DNA of 64,000 bases from an uncultured Roseicyclus sp. (GTDB lineage: Bacteria > Pseudomonadota > Alphaproteobacteria > Rhodobacterales > Rhodobacteraceae). The notes beneath the pieces are model-generated. The model made no database searches, was not told the DNA's origin, and saw nothing but the letters and a program-made list of their open reading frames with translations. Both the position numbers and the translations under genes were made by a program. This document shows, one piece after another, positions 35,693 through 44,836 of the stretch (positions within the stretch are counted from its first letter, which is position 1; every line of letters begins with the position of its first letter). The DNA lies in the NCBI GenBank assembly GCA_947491935.1, contig CANLLF010000001.1, positions 1,116,001 through 1,180,000 on the forward strand, written 5' to 3'.

Positions 35693-35853
35693 AGGAGGGT
35701 ACTTTCTAGAGAAAACCTTGATCGCCGTTGTAGCATGAGCTTGGTACGATCTAATGCAGGATAGGTCACGCAGAGACGCAATAATCGAATCTCTTAAGTC
35801 AGTATGCATTACCCATGATCCGTATTATGTAAAGAGTAAATGATTCCTGCCAT

Positions 35854-36480
35854 CTAACTTTGGATGCGGCGGCGGTGGCGCAACAACGCAAAGCCGCCCA
35901 ACCCCGCGAGCAGCAGAGGCATGCCCCCTGGAAGCGGAATTGGGGCCACCGATACGTCTTGGACATTCGATATCGTGATCGACGCGGCCAATGAGTCACC
36001 GTCGAAAAGAGAAGTAAAGGGATTAGCACCGAGCGGGTCAGAGAATGCAATCAGCGCCAAGACTGACGTTCCAAATGACCCCGCACCAGATCCGCTTAAA
36101 TTGTTGAACTGAAGTTCGATCACATTCTCGGAGAACCCAATCGCAAAGAGATCTCCGACCAGAAATTGGCCATCGTCGTCGGACACATCGAAAAACCCAC
36201 CAAAGGCAAAGTCAGAGGTGTCGCTCGGGTCAAGGGTCGAGAAACCAACCACAAAATCCACGGTCGTGAACCCATTCGGTGAAACGCCATCCAGGCTGTC
36301 AACTTCAGGCAGATCGGTCAGCAGCTCGGCATCAGGACCGAAATCGAAATAGTCGATGGAGGCCAGGCTTGCCGAAAGACTGGGCGTATCGGTCGTAAGG
36401 CCCAAGGTTGAGGCGACAGATACGCCCGCACTGAGAAGCAATCCTGAGGCCACAGTTGCAGCTGCAATGTACTGTTTCAT
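35854..36480 (-). CDS. VPLPA-CTERM sorting-domain secreted protein
   Basis: 208 residues with a signal peptide (MKQYIAAATVASGLLLSAGVSVAS) and a C-terminal sorting tail: PIPLPGGMPLLLAGLGG followed by a short hydrophobic stretch and RHRRR. This is the VPLPA-CTERM type processed by an exosortase. The middle is acidic and Gly/Ser/Asp-rich with no known fold. It starts 27 bases downstream of the RTX protein stop, with an AAGGGA ribosome binding site, so the two are probably one transcript. No exosortase or EPS genes are in the window. Confidence 0.8.
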   Translation of the reverse strand: MKQYIAAATVASGLLLSAGVSVASTLGLTTDTPSLSASLASIDYFDFGPDAELLTDLPEVDSLDGVSPNGFTTVDFVVGFSTLDPSDTSDFAFGGFFDVSDDDGQFLVGDLFAIGFSENVIELQFNNLSGSGAGSFGTSVLALIAFSDPLGANPFTSLFDGDSLAASITISNVQDVSVAPIPLPGGMPLLLAGLGGFALLRHRRRIQS

Positions 36481-36507
36481 ATATTTATTCCCTTACTCGT
36501 TATTCCA

Positions 36508-39500
36508 TTAAGCAAAGTCGAAAACGTCGTCGGTGAAAATCGTGATGTTTTCAGCGGTCACGCCATCGCCGCGTACGTAAATCGCATCCCGGTCGCCTTC
36601 GAGGAAGATAACGACCTGGCTGGACGTCTCCCGGATCAATGCGACGGAAGCGCCGTCTTGAAGCACAATTTCATCAATTCCGACCTCATAGTCGAGAATT
36701 ACATCGCGTTCCCGAGTGCCGTTGTTCGCTTCGTCTCCAAAGATGAACTCGTCAGCTCCCGCTCCGCCAAACATCTTATCGTACCTTCCCGCCAGGCTGC
36801 GAATGGCATCGGCAGCATCGGTGCCAACAAGGTTATCGCTGCCTGATGTTCCAGCAACATCATTCAGCGGGTCTCCAAAGATCACGTTGATATGTGTATC
36901 CCCGGTGACGTTTTTCACAAGAAACTCAGCACGCTCAAAGTTTCCTGCCAACGTCACGGTACTCTCAGGTGAACCGTCAAAGTCCGTATCAATCTCCAAG
37001 ATCGCGGACCCCATCGTGACAGTAAGAGAACTTGGCCCGAAGCTGACGCCTTCAAAAACAAGTGTGTCTTCTGCTGAGAACCCGACAATCGTGTCACCGT
37101 TCAGCTCACCAAGTTCACCCGTCACCGTTTCTGAAATGTTTGGGGTTTCAAGCGTAAATTCCTCGATTTCCTCCGTTGCTTCCAAGACATAGGGCGACGA
37201 AAGATCAACACCGATAAAGTCGTCAAGCCCAAGGCTGGAAGCGCCCTGCACGAGGATTTCCATATCAGCGATGCCATCACCGTCGATATCTGCCTGAACT
37301 AAAAGTCCAGCTGCAGTTGTTATGCGCAACTCCCCAGCTCGACCAGAGAAGGCGTCCTCTTCAATGAATTCAAACCTCTGGTTCCCGGAAATACCTGAAT
37401 TTGCATCGACAGCAGAGAGGTCAATCTTGTCCTCGCCATTCGCGAAGTCTCGGATAACGTCCCGGTTCAGCAAACCAAAGGCACTTTCCTCAACGGAATT
37501 GTACTTGAACGTATCGCGGTTTAGACCACCTTCCAACACATCTTTCCCGAGACCACCTTCCAGACTATCGTCTCCTTCTCCTCCAACGAGTGTGTCATTG
37601 CCCGCCAACCCCAAAATTTGATCGTTTCCTCCAAGCCCGTATAGCGTTTCGCCATAAGAACCATCGTCTCCGGCTTCGTTGTCGCCTGCAAAAAAGTCGT
37701 TGCCTGAAGTGCTCGCACGGACTCCTGTGATAGCTCCGGGCGTGTAGGAGGTGGCGGAAAAGAATGGAAGTTCGGGACTAACATCGGCCAACGCACGAAC
37801 AGACCCTAGGTATAGATCCATGTTGTGTTCATATGCGCCAACTCCATCGTCGATACTACCTCCAGCATTGAGATCATCGATCGGAATCACGACACGCTCA
37901 CCTGAAAGGCTTCTGTTCGGGGCGGACGCTGCTACCGCCACAGCATCTTGGCTATGCTCGATATGAAGCATCCTTGCGTCAGGAGCGCCAGTGCCACCAT
38001 TGACGCCAGGTGAACCGAAAGTAACGCCTTGGAATTCGACACCATTTGCATTTGGGAATTCTTCAAGAAATAGTTGCGAGAGTATGCCCCCGAGGCTATG
38101 GCCAGTAACAAATACTTTTCCAACGCCATTTTCTGAATCGCCTAATAATTCATGCAACGCGTCTAAAGCAGGCCTAAAATACTCATAATAGACTTCTTTG
38201 ATGAAAGGTGAGAGAACATCTTGCAGGTCTGCAACCAAGTCACCGTAATCCGATCCGAAAATACCACCTATTTCTGTACCTCGGAACGCAACAATAAGGG
38301 TTCTTTCACCTTCTATTTTAGCTTGGCCAAGATGCATTGTTGCTTGGCCAATAGTACCACCAGTATAGACACCATTTTCGAGCGTCCAACTCTCAAGCCC
38401 GGGGCTAGGGTCGCTAGAGATTGCCAGATCGATTTCGTGAGCGTGCAATGGCGTCCAGATCGTATTAATTTCAGGTAGAAAATTGGGAAAATATGCGCCT
38501 AAAGAAGCTTTGGCCATTTCTTCGACGAAGTCGATGGAACCAACATCGGCTCCCGCAAATCCGTGCTCAAACTGCACACTCTCAAAATTCTTCAAGGTGT
38601 CGACTTCGTTAGTTTTTAGGTTACTGAACGTGGAGGTATTTGAAGCGGCATCATCAGTAATTTTGTAGTCTGATCGACTTCCGGAAAGGAGGGCCACGTC
38701 AAAATCATCATAGCCGCCGTCTTCATCTAGCACTCCACCATCTAGAGAGTCGTTGCCCTCTCCTCCGTCGATACTATCATCGCCCTCATTGCCATCGATT
38801 GTATCGTCTCCAAGTTGGCCTTCTAAAGTATCGTTCCCCTTTCCCCCACTGAGATAGTCTGCGGTGTCGCCCGCCATCGGAACAAAATTTCCGTCATTGC
38901 CTCGGACTAGGTCGTCACCCTCGTCGCCGTAAACTGAGTCACCTCCTGGGCCACCTTCAACAGTGTCATTGCCTTCACCGCCATAAATCGTATCGGATTC
39001 CAGCCAACCATAGATGAAGTCAACGTCCTGTTCTCCATACAGGACGTCAGCATCACTGCCGCCGAGAAGAGAGTCATCTCCCTCACCGCCATAGACTGTG
39101 TCCTCACCGGAGTCGGTATAGATTTCGTCGTCCCCGGCACCACCGTAGATCGTATCAATGCCTGCACCACCACGAATGGAATCGTTGCCATCTCCTCCGT
39201 GCACTTCGTCTGCACCATCGTCCCCACGGATCGTGTCATCGCCGGCATCGCCATGAAGGGTGTCATCCCCTCCTTCGCCGTACACCTCATCGTTGCCCTC
39301 ACCGCCTTCAACAAGATCATTGTCAGCTCCCGCAACAACTAAGTCGTCACCCAATCCGGCGAAGATTTCGTCTTTACCTGAACTCGTCTCAAAGAAATTC
39401 CCACCGTCACCGACAATCGTATCGTTCTGAGAGCTGCCAAAAATAGTATCATCGCCATCATCCCCAACGGCCAAATTCCCATTCTCACCCAGTAGGATGA

Positions 39501-39954
39501 GGTCGTTCGCCAGAGTTCCATCAATTGCTTGGCGAGCACTGGGGGAAAGAAGATCGATTGGCTTCATTCCAATGACATCACGTACTCGCAGTTCCTGTCC
39601 ACCAGTGCCAAATTGATTGTTAATCACGACATCAAAGCTATTCAGGTAGATTGAATCCGTATTTTGGCTCTTTGAAACTCTCAGGTATTCTCTTTCTCCC
39701 GATTCATTAATTCCATTTGGATAGTAAAAGTAGTTGGAATCTTGTTGTGGCGTACTATCTCGTTGAACAGTGTCGAATTCTATACCTAGGCTAATTGGGC
39801 CAAGAGGTGAGTTATAAATTAAATACTTATTGCCATCGTCGGCTATACCGATCCAGTTAACACTAAAAAACAACATGCCTCTAAAAAGATATCCGCCTGA
39901 CTCCATGTTGAAGCCAGTTTCTCCAGTACGTGATCCTAGGTGAGAATAGGACAT
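36508..39954 (-). CDS. RTX (hemolysin-type calcium-binding) protein with a class 3 lipase domain
   Basis: 1148 residues from ATG at 39954, where AGGGA lies 8 bases upstream; an ATG at 40041 would add 29 residues and is an alternative. About two dozen GGxGxDxIx nonapeptides (about residues 155-420) form a calcium-binding beta-roll. A lipase domain follows with the nucleophile elbow GHSLGG (about 616-621) and TFGSPGVNGG, then a second RTX block (about 755-800) and a C-terminal region rich in Asp. There is no signal peptide, as expected for type I secretion; no transporter is adjacent. Likely a secreted calcium-dependent lipase or adhesin. Confidence 0.9.
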   Translation of the reverse strand: MSYSHLGSRTGETGFNMESGGYLFRGMLFFSVNWIGIADDGNKYLIYNSPLGPISLGIEFDTVQRDSTPQQDSNYFYYPNGINESGEREYLRVSKSQNTDSIYLNSFDVVINNQFGTGGQELRVRDVIGMKPIDLLSPSARQAIDGTLANDLILLGENGNLAVGDDGDDTIFGSSQNDTIVGDGGNFFETSSGKDEIFAGLGDDLVVAGADNDLVEGGEGNDEVYGEGGDDTLHGDAGDDTIRGDDGADEVHGGDGNDSIRGGAGIDTIYGGAGDDEIYTDSGEDTVYGGEGDDSLLGGSDADVLYGEQDVDFIYGWLESDTIYGGEGNDTVEGGPGGDSVYGDEGDDLVRGNDGNFVPMAGDTADYLSGGKGNDTLEGQLGDDTIDGNEGDDSIDGGEGNDSLDGGVLDEDGGYDDFDVALLSGSRSDYKITDDAASNTSTFSNLKTNEVDTLKNFESVQFEHGFAGADVGSIDFVEEMAKASLGAYFPNFLPEINTIWTPLHAHEIDLAISSDPSPGLESWTLENGVYTGGTIGQATMHLGQAKIEGERTLIVAFRGTEIGGIFGSDYGDLVADLQDVLSPFIKEVYYEYFRPALDALHELLGDSENGVGKVFVTGHSLGGILSQLFLEEFPNANGVEFQGVTFGSPGVNGGTGAPDARMLHIEHSQDAVAVAASAPNRSLSGERVVIPIDDLNAGGSIDDGVGAYEHNMDLYLGSVRALADVSPELPFFSATSYTPGAITGVRASTSGNDFFAGDNEAGDDGSYGETLYGLGGNDQILGLAGNDTLVGGEGDDSLEGGLGKDVLEGGLNRDTFKYNSVEESAFGLLNRDVIRDFANGEDKIDLSAVDANSGISGNQRFEFIEEDAFSGRAGELRITTAAGLLVQADIDGDGIADMEILVQGASSLGLDDFIGVDLSSPYVLEATEEIEEFTLETPNISETVTGELGELNGDTIVGFSAEDTLVFEGVSFGPSSLTVTMGSAILEIDTDFDGSPESTVTLAGNFERAEFLVKNVTGDTHINVIFGDPLNDVAGTSGSDNLVGTDAADAIRSLAGRYDKMFGGAGADEFIFGDEANNGTRERDVILDYEVGIDEIVLQDGASVALIRETSSQVVIFLEGDRDAIYVRGDGVTAENITIFTDDVFDFA

Positions 39955-39965
39955 TTCGTATTTCC

Positions 39966-39981
39966 CTGAATAAATATTCAG
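39966..39981. promoter_or_regulatory. Inverted repeat CTGAATA-AA-TATTCAG at the RTX gene start
   Basis: A perfect 7-bp inverted repeat with a 2-bp spacer, 12 bases upstream of the ATG at 39954. It could be an operator or an RNA hairpin next to the ribosome binding site. If the earlier ATG at 40041 is used it lies within the coding sequence. Confidence 0.4.
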
Positions 39982-40230
39982 AAACCTTTTGAACAATTCA
40001 CATTGGTTCTGAACCGCCGAATTGCCCTTGAAGGGTGCCATCCGCGTTGATCACAAGCGAGCCGCTCGCAGTTGAAATGTTCGGCCCGTGATGTCCAAAA
40101 AACTTGCCTGTGCTTGGCTTGGCAAAACATAAGACATACCACCCGCAGGTAGGGTGACTTTTAAAGAAACGTCACATCTTTAACCCTCCAAAAGTTGGAA
40201 GAAATTTTCCTACGAAAACTCAACATGTCA

Positions 40231-40246
40231 TCCCCCGACCGGGGGA
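40231..40246. promoter_or_regulatory. GC-rich palindrome TCCCCCG-AC-CGGGGGA between the LuxR gene and the RTX gene
   Basis: Perfect 7-bp arms two bases after the LuxR stop codon. It may be the stem of a terminator of the regulator gene, although no T-run follows on the minus strand, or an operator for the LuxR-type regulator in front of the RTX operon. Confidence 0.45.
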
Positions 40247-40248
40247 CG

Positions 40249-41406
40249 TTACCGGACGGGAGGAGAAAAGGAATACGCCCGCCACACGAGAGCAACCCGG
40301 TTTCGGCATCCGGTTTTTGCCAAGATCGACGCGACCTGAGTTTTGACCGTCTCCGGCATAACGCCAAGCCTGTCCGCACATTCCGCATTCGACAGACCAC
40401 CAATCAAATGAGGCAAGGCGCGACCTTCAGCTTTTGTAAGTTCATAGGCCGTAGAAAGCAGATCATACCTGACAAAACTCGTTTTCGTACTGTCGATGAT
40501 CGTCAAAAGCGTGCCCGTCAAACCCGGTTCTAACTCCATCTCGGCGTCGCGCAAAGGCGTCGCTAACGCGGTGAGCGACAAAGCATTACCTCGGCGTTTT
40601 GCAGCGACCTCAAGCGATTTGTCATCACCCTCACCCACGGACGTATGGCACATTCTCGAAACAGCCTCTTTGAGACACCGAGTGTCGTCCTCGAAGCTAC
40701 AAGTGAGGCGACCAGTTCGATCTGGCCAGATACCATCCTTTGATTGAAACAAGTCCTCGGCACTTGCGTTTTGCAATAAGATCTGTGCGTTGGCATCGAC
40801 GATACAGATCGGGACGGTGATCATATCAAGAGCCGCCAATACGGCATTATATTTTCGCCGCAAGCTATAGAGTGTGCGGTAGATCTCCATGGCTTTTCCA
40901 AGATGCGGAGCAAGCGATATAACATGCTCTTGATCCACGCTTGGCGGGACACCTTGAAGGTGTTGAGGATAGAGCGTGATCAAAGCAGTATAGCTTTGCG
41001 GATCTTCGGAAAGATTTACGTAGAACCTCCTGAAAACGTGTAGCCTGTCGACAGTGAACTTGATTTCTGGCCTTTGCCGATGAGCCTTATCAATTGCCCA
41101 AAGGTCTTCATCCAAAACAGATGTAAAGGGATCCCGAGAGTGGATGATGGCCGACCCTTGAGCGTCCAGGCTCGAATTGCCTCGTTCCCTGATTAGCGCG
41201 TTGTAGTCATTCAAGGCCGAGGGTGTTTGTGAAAGGTTAGCGTCACCGGCCTGGTTGCTGTAACTGATCGCCCGTCGGTCGCCGGTGTCGTAGACGAGCA
41301 TGTGCCTTGCCTGCGTACCATGCAGCAATGCATCCAAAGCACCGCTCCATTTGTGACCTGAATAAGCCATGTCGTAGATCGCCATAATTTTTTGCGAGAC
41401 GTCCAT
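40249..41406 (-). CDS. LuxR-family regulator with PAS-like N-terminal part
   Basis: 385 residues. The C-terminal helix-turn-helix (about 315-375) has the LuxR pattern: ELTKAEGRALPHLIGGLSNAECADRLGVMPETVKTQVASILAKTGCRNR region. The middle (ICIVDANAQILLQNASAEDLF, about 205-225) resembles a PAS sensor. No autoinducer-binding domain is recognised, so this is a LuxR-type regulator of unknown input. It is in the same direction as, and upstream of, the RTX and VPLPA-CTERM genes, the most likely targets. Stop at 40249 is followed by the CCCCCG palindrome. Confidence 0.82.
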   Translation of the reverse strand: MDVSQKIMAIYDMAYSGHKWSGALDALLHGTQARHMLVYDTGDRRAISYSNQAGDANLSQTPSALNDYNALIRERGNSSLDAQGSAIIHSRDPFTSVLDEDLWAIDKAHRQRPEIKFTVDRLHVFRRFYVNLSEDPQSYTALITLYPQHLQGVPPSVDQEHVISLAPHLGKAMEIYRTLYSLRRKYNAVLAALDMITVPICIVDANAQILLQNASAEDLFQSKDGIWPDRTGRLTCSFEDDTRCLKEAVSRMCHTSVGEGDDKSLEVAAKRRGNALSLTALATPLRDAEMELEPGLTGTLLTIIDSTKTSFVRYDLLSTAYELTKAEGRALPHLIGGLSNAECADRLGVMPETVKTQVASILAKTGCRNRVALVWRAYSFSPPVR

Positions 41407-41452
41407 TCCATCATCTTAGCTAAAATTCTTTGTCGGGGAATAGGCAGCGTGT

Positions 41453-41668
41453 CTACTGGTAGCCGCGCTTTTCCTTCTGCATGTGCAGCTTAAAACGCGC
41501 ATCCCTTGCCTGAGCTTCGCTTTCAAACCAATCCGTCCGCATCTGGCCAGATCGGCCAATGCGTCCCCACTCGCGGACCAAACCCCAGTCGCCGAAGAGC
41601 CCTGGCACGATCTCCATGCGGTAGAAGCGGTTCAAATTTGCCTCGGGTTCGATCCGTTTGAGAAGCAT
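41453..41668 (-). CDS. WGR-domain protein
   Basis: 71 residues from ATG at 41668, which has GGGGGTAGG upstream; a GTG at 41674 directly after the integrase stop is the alternative. The WGR signature is clear: LVREWGRIGRSGQMRTDWFESEAQARDARF. WGR domains occur in PARP and MolR proteins and as small stand-alone proteins next to recombinases on Rhodobacteraceae mobile DNA. Function unknown, possibly nucleic-acid binding. It is translated directly after the recombinase. Confidence 0.85.
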   Translation of the reverse strand: MLLKRIEPEANLNRFYRMEIVPGLFGDWGLVREWGRIGRSGQMRTDWFESEAQARDARFKLHMQKEKRGYQ

Positions 41669-41674
41669 CTGCAC

Positions 41675-42289
41675 CTACCCCCACATTCTGGACGCGATGT
41701 CCCGTTCTTCTTTGCCAACTGCATCGGCGTAGATCGTCGTCGTGCTGAGTTGAGCGTGCCCAAGCCACTTTTGCAGCAGATGCAGAGGGATGCCCTTCAC
41801 CGTCGCGTTGATCCCATAGCCGTGGCGCAAGCCCTTTGTCGTCCGCTGCGGCGCATCAGGAATGCCCGCCTCGATCATCACGCCTTTCACAATCCGCCAG
41901 ACATGCACGCGGCTGATCGGCCAGATCGGCTCCCCTGCCCGCTTAGGCGACTTCTGCGCCTCCCGAATGCCGTGGGCGGTGTTGAGGGTGTCCAGGTAGT
42001 CAGGCGGTACAGGCACGGTCCGGAAGACCACCTTGGCCTCCCCTGCCCCATTCTTCCGCTTCTTGAGCGACCGGATCGCCAAGGTGCCACCGGATAGATC
42101 AACGCGGGCCGGCGTAATTTCAATCAACTCGGAAGGACGGCATCCTGTGAAGTGGAGGGTTTCGCAAAGGGTACGGTCGCGGGCAGGCCTCTGGCGGGCC
42201 GCGCCCAAGAACGCCGCCCTCTCATCTGCATTCAGATAGAGGCGGTTTCCAGCATCGTCATAAAGGCGCATTTCACTCATATGTAACAT
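41675..42289 (-). CDS. Short tyrosine recombinase (catalytic domain only)
   Basis: 204 residues. Catalytic residues are present: Arg in LHFTGCRPSELIE, H-x-x-R as TKGLRHGYGI (with L-R-H in place of H-x-L-R), LLQKWLGHAQLSTTTIYADA with His and Tyr. It lacks an N-terminal core-binding domain, being about half the size of a phage integrase, as seen in a group of small recombinases found with WGR genes. The first ATG (42289) lies in a palindrome, so ATG at 42280 or 42271 may be the real start. Together with the WGR gene it forms a two-gene operon. Confidence 0.82.
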   Translation of the reverse strand: MLHMSEMRLYDDAGNRLYLNADERAAFLGAARQRPARDRTLCETLHFTGCRPSELIEITPARVDLSGGTLAIRSLKKRKNGAGEAKVVFRTVPVPPDYLDTLNTAHGIREAQKSPKRAGEPIWPISRVHVWRIVKGVMIEAGIPDAPQRTTKGLRHGYGINATVKGIPLHLLQKWLGHAQLSTTTIYADAVGKEERDIASRMWG

Positions 42290-42293
42290 TACA
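42282..42293. promoter_or_regulatory. Palindrome TGTAA-CA-TTACA at the start of the short recombinase gene
   Basis: A perfect 5-bp inverted repeat with a 2-bp spacer covering the first possible ATG. It shares the GTAAC/GTTAC core with the larger inverted repeat 100 bases upstream, as expected for two binding sites of one autoregulator. Confidence 0.45.
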
Positions 42294-42391
42294 CCCGGAA
42301 AGCGTTACCTTGTGAATCCTCTAACGCTATATCATCCCCAGGAAATGCGGGGATCTGTGCGAGGCCCCTACCCCAACTCGTCACCCCTTGT

Positions 42392-42416
42392 GTAACACTA
42401 TTACGCATAGTGTTAC
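42392..42416. promoter_or_regulatory. Inverted repeat GTAACACTAT-TACGC-ATAGTGTTAC upstream of the recombinase-WGR operon
   Basis: Perfect 10-bp arms and a 5-bp spacer. It could be an operator or a hairpin. No T-run follows, so a terminator is less likely. A GTTAC half-site (42303-42308 region, GCGTTACC) lies between it and the gene. Confidence 0.6.
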
Positions 42417-42859
42417 GTCTTGCTTTGGCGTATTTTGCGGCTTCCTTCGGATTTCGAATTCCTCGAGCAACCGCGGATTTACCGCCATTGAACTCCGTAA
42501 TGACGGTGACGAAGCCAAGAATGCGGCATGTTAATCAAGAGCGCCATTAGTCGCCCACGATGCCGTGGGAACTCCAGTCTTAGTTGACATAGTGAACTAC
42601 ACGTCAACCCGTGGAAGTGGCCCTTCCTTTTAGTAGAATTCGATTCCTTTGATGATCAAGGTCGGATTGGCGTGCAGTTCGTTGCTCTTCATCTTCTAAC
42701 TGACGCTTGCCCAGATTGATGAGCAAGCGTCACTTCAATATGAACTCATAGTACGAGAACCGGATTGATAACGCTGAACGTAAATCCCAACTGGGCAAAG
42801 TTACCGTACATGGGTTGCTACCACAACGACTCTACCGCCAACTTAGTTGACTTACCGCC
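42417..42859. other. Spacer between the recombinase and the methyltransferase
   Basis: AT-richer than the neighbours and without any convincing ORF on either strand. I see no RNA gene. The left end carries the inverted repeats described separately. Confidence 0.5.
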
Positions 42860-43492
42860 TTACGCAGCCTGCCTAAGTTGGCAAAGTTGGTCAAACATCT
42901 CGTAAAAGATTCCGCAGGGAATGCGCGACCTTTGCTTGTAGCCACTAATACCTTGGGTGCCAGTCTTAGCGCCACGGGGTGCGGCCTCATGACATGGATC
43001 GCCATTCCTACACATGGGCCGCGGTTGCCACCACGCTGCATTTGTCCAGATATCCGTTGGTTTCATTCGGGTATCGCCATACTGACAGTAAGAGACCGTT
43101 TTGCGTATTGGTGCTCGCTCAATGACGGTCAGCTTTCGAAGTTTGCCGCGTGGGTTCTCGATGAACCACCACTTCGGCTGGAGTTCATCTATCAGGCGCC
43201 AAGTGTGCCTGATGAGCTCCACCGCAAGTCTTGCAGTGTCCGTCTTTGGAAGATGGCCAGGTGGCGGCGTCCAGTTCCTTCCGATTGCGGCCACTGAGAA
43301 CCCTTCACATGGTGGCGACGCCCAAAGCAAATCGGGTGAATATGGAAAATGTTCAGCTCTCAACGTGCGTACGTCTGCTATGAGGTCCTGACCATCGATC
43401 CAACTTGCATCCGTCATAAAGGTCTGGTGACCGAGATGGCTGCCAACTCTGCTAAATGATCCAGTTCCGGCGAATAACTCTATCGTTTTCAT
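42860..43492 (-). CDS. Small C5-cytosine methyltransferase-like protein
   Basis: 210 residues from ATG at 43492 (MKTIELFAGTGSFSRVG); upstream in-frame starts lack the family sequence. Motif I is ELFAGTGSF, motif IV holds the nucleophile as SPPCEGFSVAAIG, and motif VI is FIENPRGKL. The C-terminal RIPCGIFYEMFDQL would be motifs IX-X. The target-recognition region is very short. Proteins of this kind are common in phages. No cognate restriction gene is adjacent, so it is more likely an orphan or phage-type enzyme than part of a restriction-modification system. Confidence 0.8.
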   Translation of the reverse strand: MKTIELFAGTGSFSRVGSHLGHQTFMTDASWIDGQDLIADVRTLRAEHFPYSPDLLWASPPCEGFSVAAIGRNWTPPPGHLPKTDTARLAVELIRHTWRLIDELQPKWWFIENPRGKLRKLTVIERAPIRKTVSYCQYGDTRMKPTDIWTNAAWWQPRPMCRNGDPCHEAAPRGAKTGTQGISGYKQRSRIPCGIFYEMFDQLCQLRQAA

Positions 43493-43802
43493 TAGGTATC
43501 TCCAATTCATGGAGACACCCATTTTTACCATTTTTCGGACGCTGAATACGTTCGCCATTTTCAGCTATGAGCCGAACCGGATTCGAATGACAAGATATAG
43601 TGATCTATCAAATTTTGTTTCATATTCGAGATTTCAAATTGCTGCTCCCATCTAATTCCCAATCGGACATGATGAACATTATGAGATGGCAACACGACAA
43701 ATGTCTGCTCCGCTCATACCTGACATCAGCGAATCAGTGGGCTCACTTCTTGCTCGTGCGTCATACCGCCTATCATTGCGATATCGCGACGACTCCTAGC
43801 GC

Positions 43803-44344
43803 ATGCCAGCAAATGCGGACCTATGTGCGGGATCAGAAAGTATGTCCGGCGAAGTAATGGCCAGCGCCTCTTCTCCCGAATTTGCATTCGAAGTGCGGGA
43901 ACACATCGCATACTGCTTTGCATGTGTCGAGCGGTCTCTGCCGCCCGATGAACAGGCGGCATTGGTCTTGCGCGATGTACTGGTCCTGTCCGCGCGTGAA
44001 GCGGCATCTGTCCTCGGCATTTCAGATTCCGTCCTTCGTCACCGCCTTGCCACAGCCCGCACCGCAATGGGCGAAAAGTACGAAGGTCTTTGCGCGCTAG
44101 TGAACAAGCAAGGGATATGTCACCAATGTGCGGGCCTCCAGATGATTGCCCCTGCCGACAAGCAAGGGGTCCATTTCCTGACATATCGGAGCTTGCGGAA
44201 CGAATGTCCATCGTCCGGGAAGCGGAACCCGGCTCAATGGCAGGTATGCACGATGTGTTTTGGCGTCGAACAAAAGAAATAGAGGAGGAAGGCCTAGGGT
44301 CCACGACCCCGGATTCCCAATGCGGGGAAGGCACAGATGAGGAC
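43803..44344 (+). pseudogene. Broken ECF-type sigma factor gene (region 4 only, frameshifted)
   Basis: In one frame (43803-44282) there is a sigma region 4: SLPPDEQAALVLRDVLVLSAREAASVLGISDSVLRHRLATAR, followed by ALVNKQGICHQC, a tail known from a group of ECF sigma factors. Past about 44130 the protein-like sequence moves to the next frame (GPFPDISELAERMSIVREAEPGS, ending at TAA 44344). Sigma region 2 is absent in front. So the gene is truncated at the 5' end and frameshifted in the middle. Confidence 0.5.
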
Positions 44345-44561
44345 TAAGAGACTCTCATTACCCAAAAGGTTCAATGCAGCGATGACCGAGCAAGCGTATG
44401 ATCGCTTACGAGAATTGAATGCGGAATGGCACTTTGGGAACAACTACCTTTTGACGATCCTACTTGAGAATTTTGACGACGTTGTTGATCAGGATCGCTG
44501 GCAAGAAACGATGAACGCCTTCATCATCGAATATGGTCAGCCAAGCGCCGGGAAAATGTAG
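44337..44561 (+). CDS. Small hypothetical protein
   Basis: 74 residues from ATG at 44337, with GGGGAAGG 6 bases upstream. Basic N-terminus (MRTKRLSLPKRF), then helical AMTEQAYDRLRELNAEW and an acidic LLENFDDVVDQDRW. Size and layout resemble small DNA-binding or antitoxin-like proteins (ribbon-helix-helix style start), but I recognise no family. It overlaps the last bases of the broken sigma gene. Confidence 0.45.
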   Translation: MRTKRLSLPKRFNAAMTEQAYDRLRELNAEWHFGNNYLLTILLENFDDVVDQDRWQETMNAFIIEYGQPSAGKM

Positions 44562-44836
44562 TTACCGCGGGCGGGACCCCTGACATGCGCAAAGCTGACT
44601 TTCATGCACGCCGCAGAATCATGCAAATGGGTTTCAACTGGCCATTCAGGGCATCACGGAGCGAACTGAAGCGGATTACCACGATGCGATTTGCCTCTCA
44701 GCCTGAGCCCACTTCCTCCGTCGTTCGCACCATAGCTGTTTTCTTTGTTTCGGCGTTTGCTCTGCTTCCGGGAACTCTGTGAACCAGTTTCATCTTGACC
44801 CTTGCCAAGCCCAGACGTTCCTGAAATGTTCTTCTG

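Noticed and set aside
38700-39480. Tandem repeat DNA or CRISPR-like array on the basis of its periodic sequence
   Set aside because: The periodicity is 27 bases and encodes GGxGxDxIx RTX nonapeptides in frame; the units differ and there are no spacers.
42860-43492. A restriction-modification system
   Set aside because: The methyltransferase is small and no nuclease gene is adjacent; the DUF2726 protein is 7 kb away and oppositely oriented.
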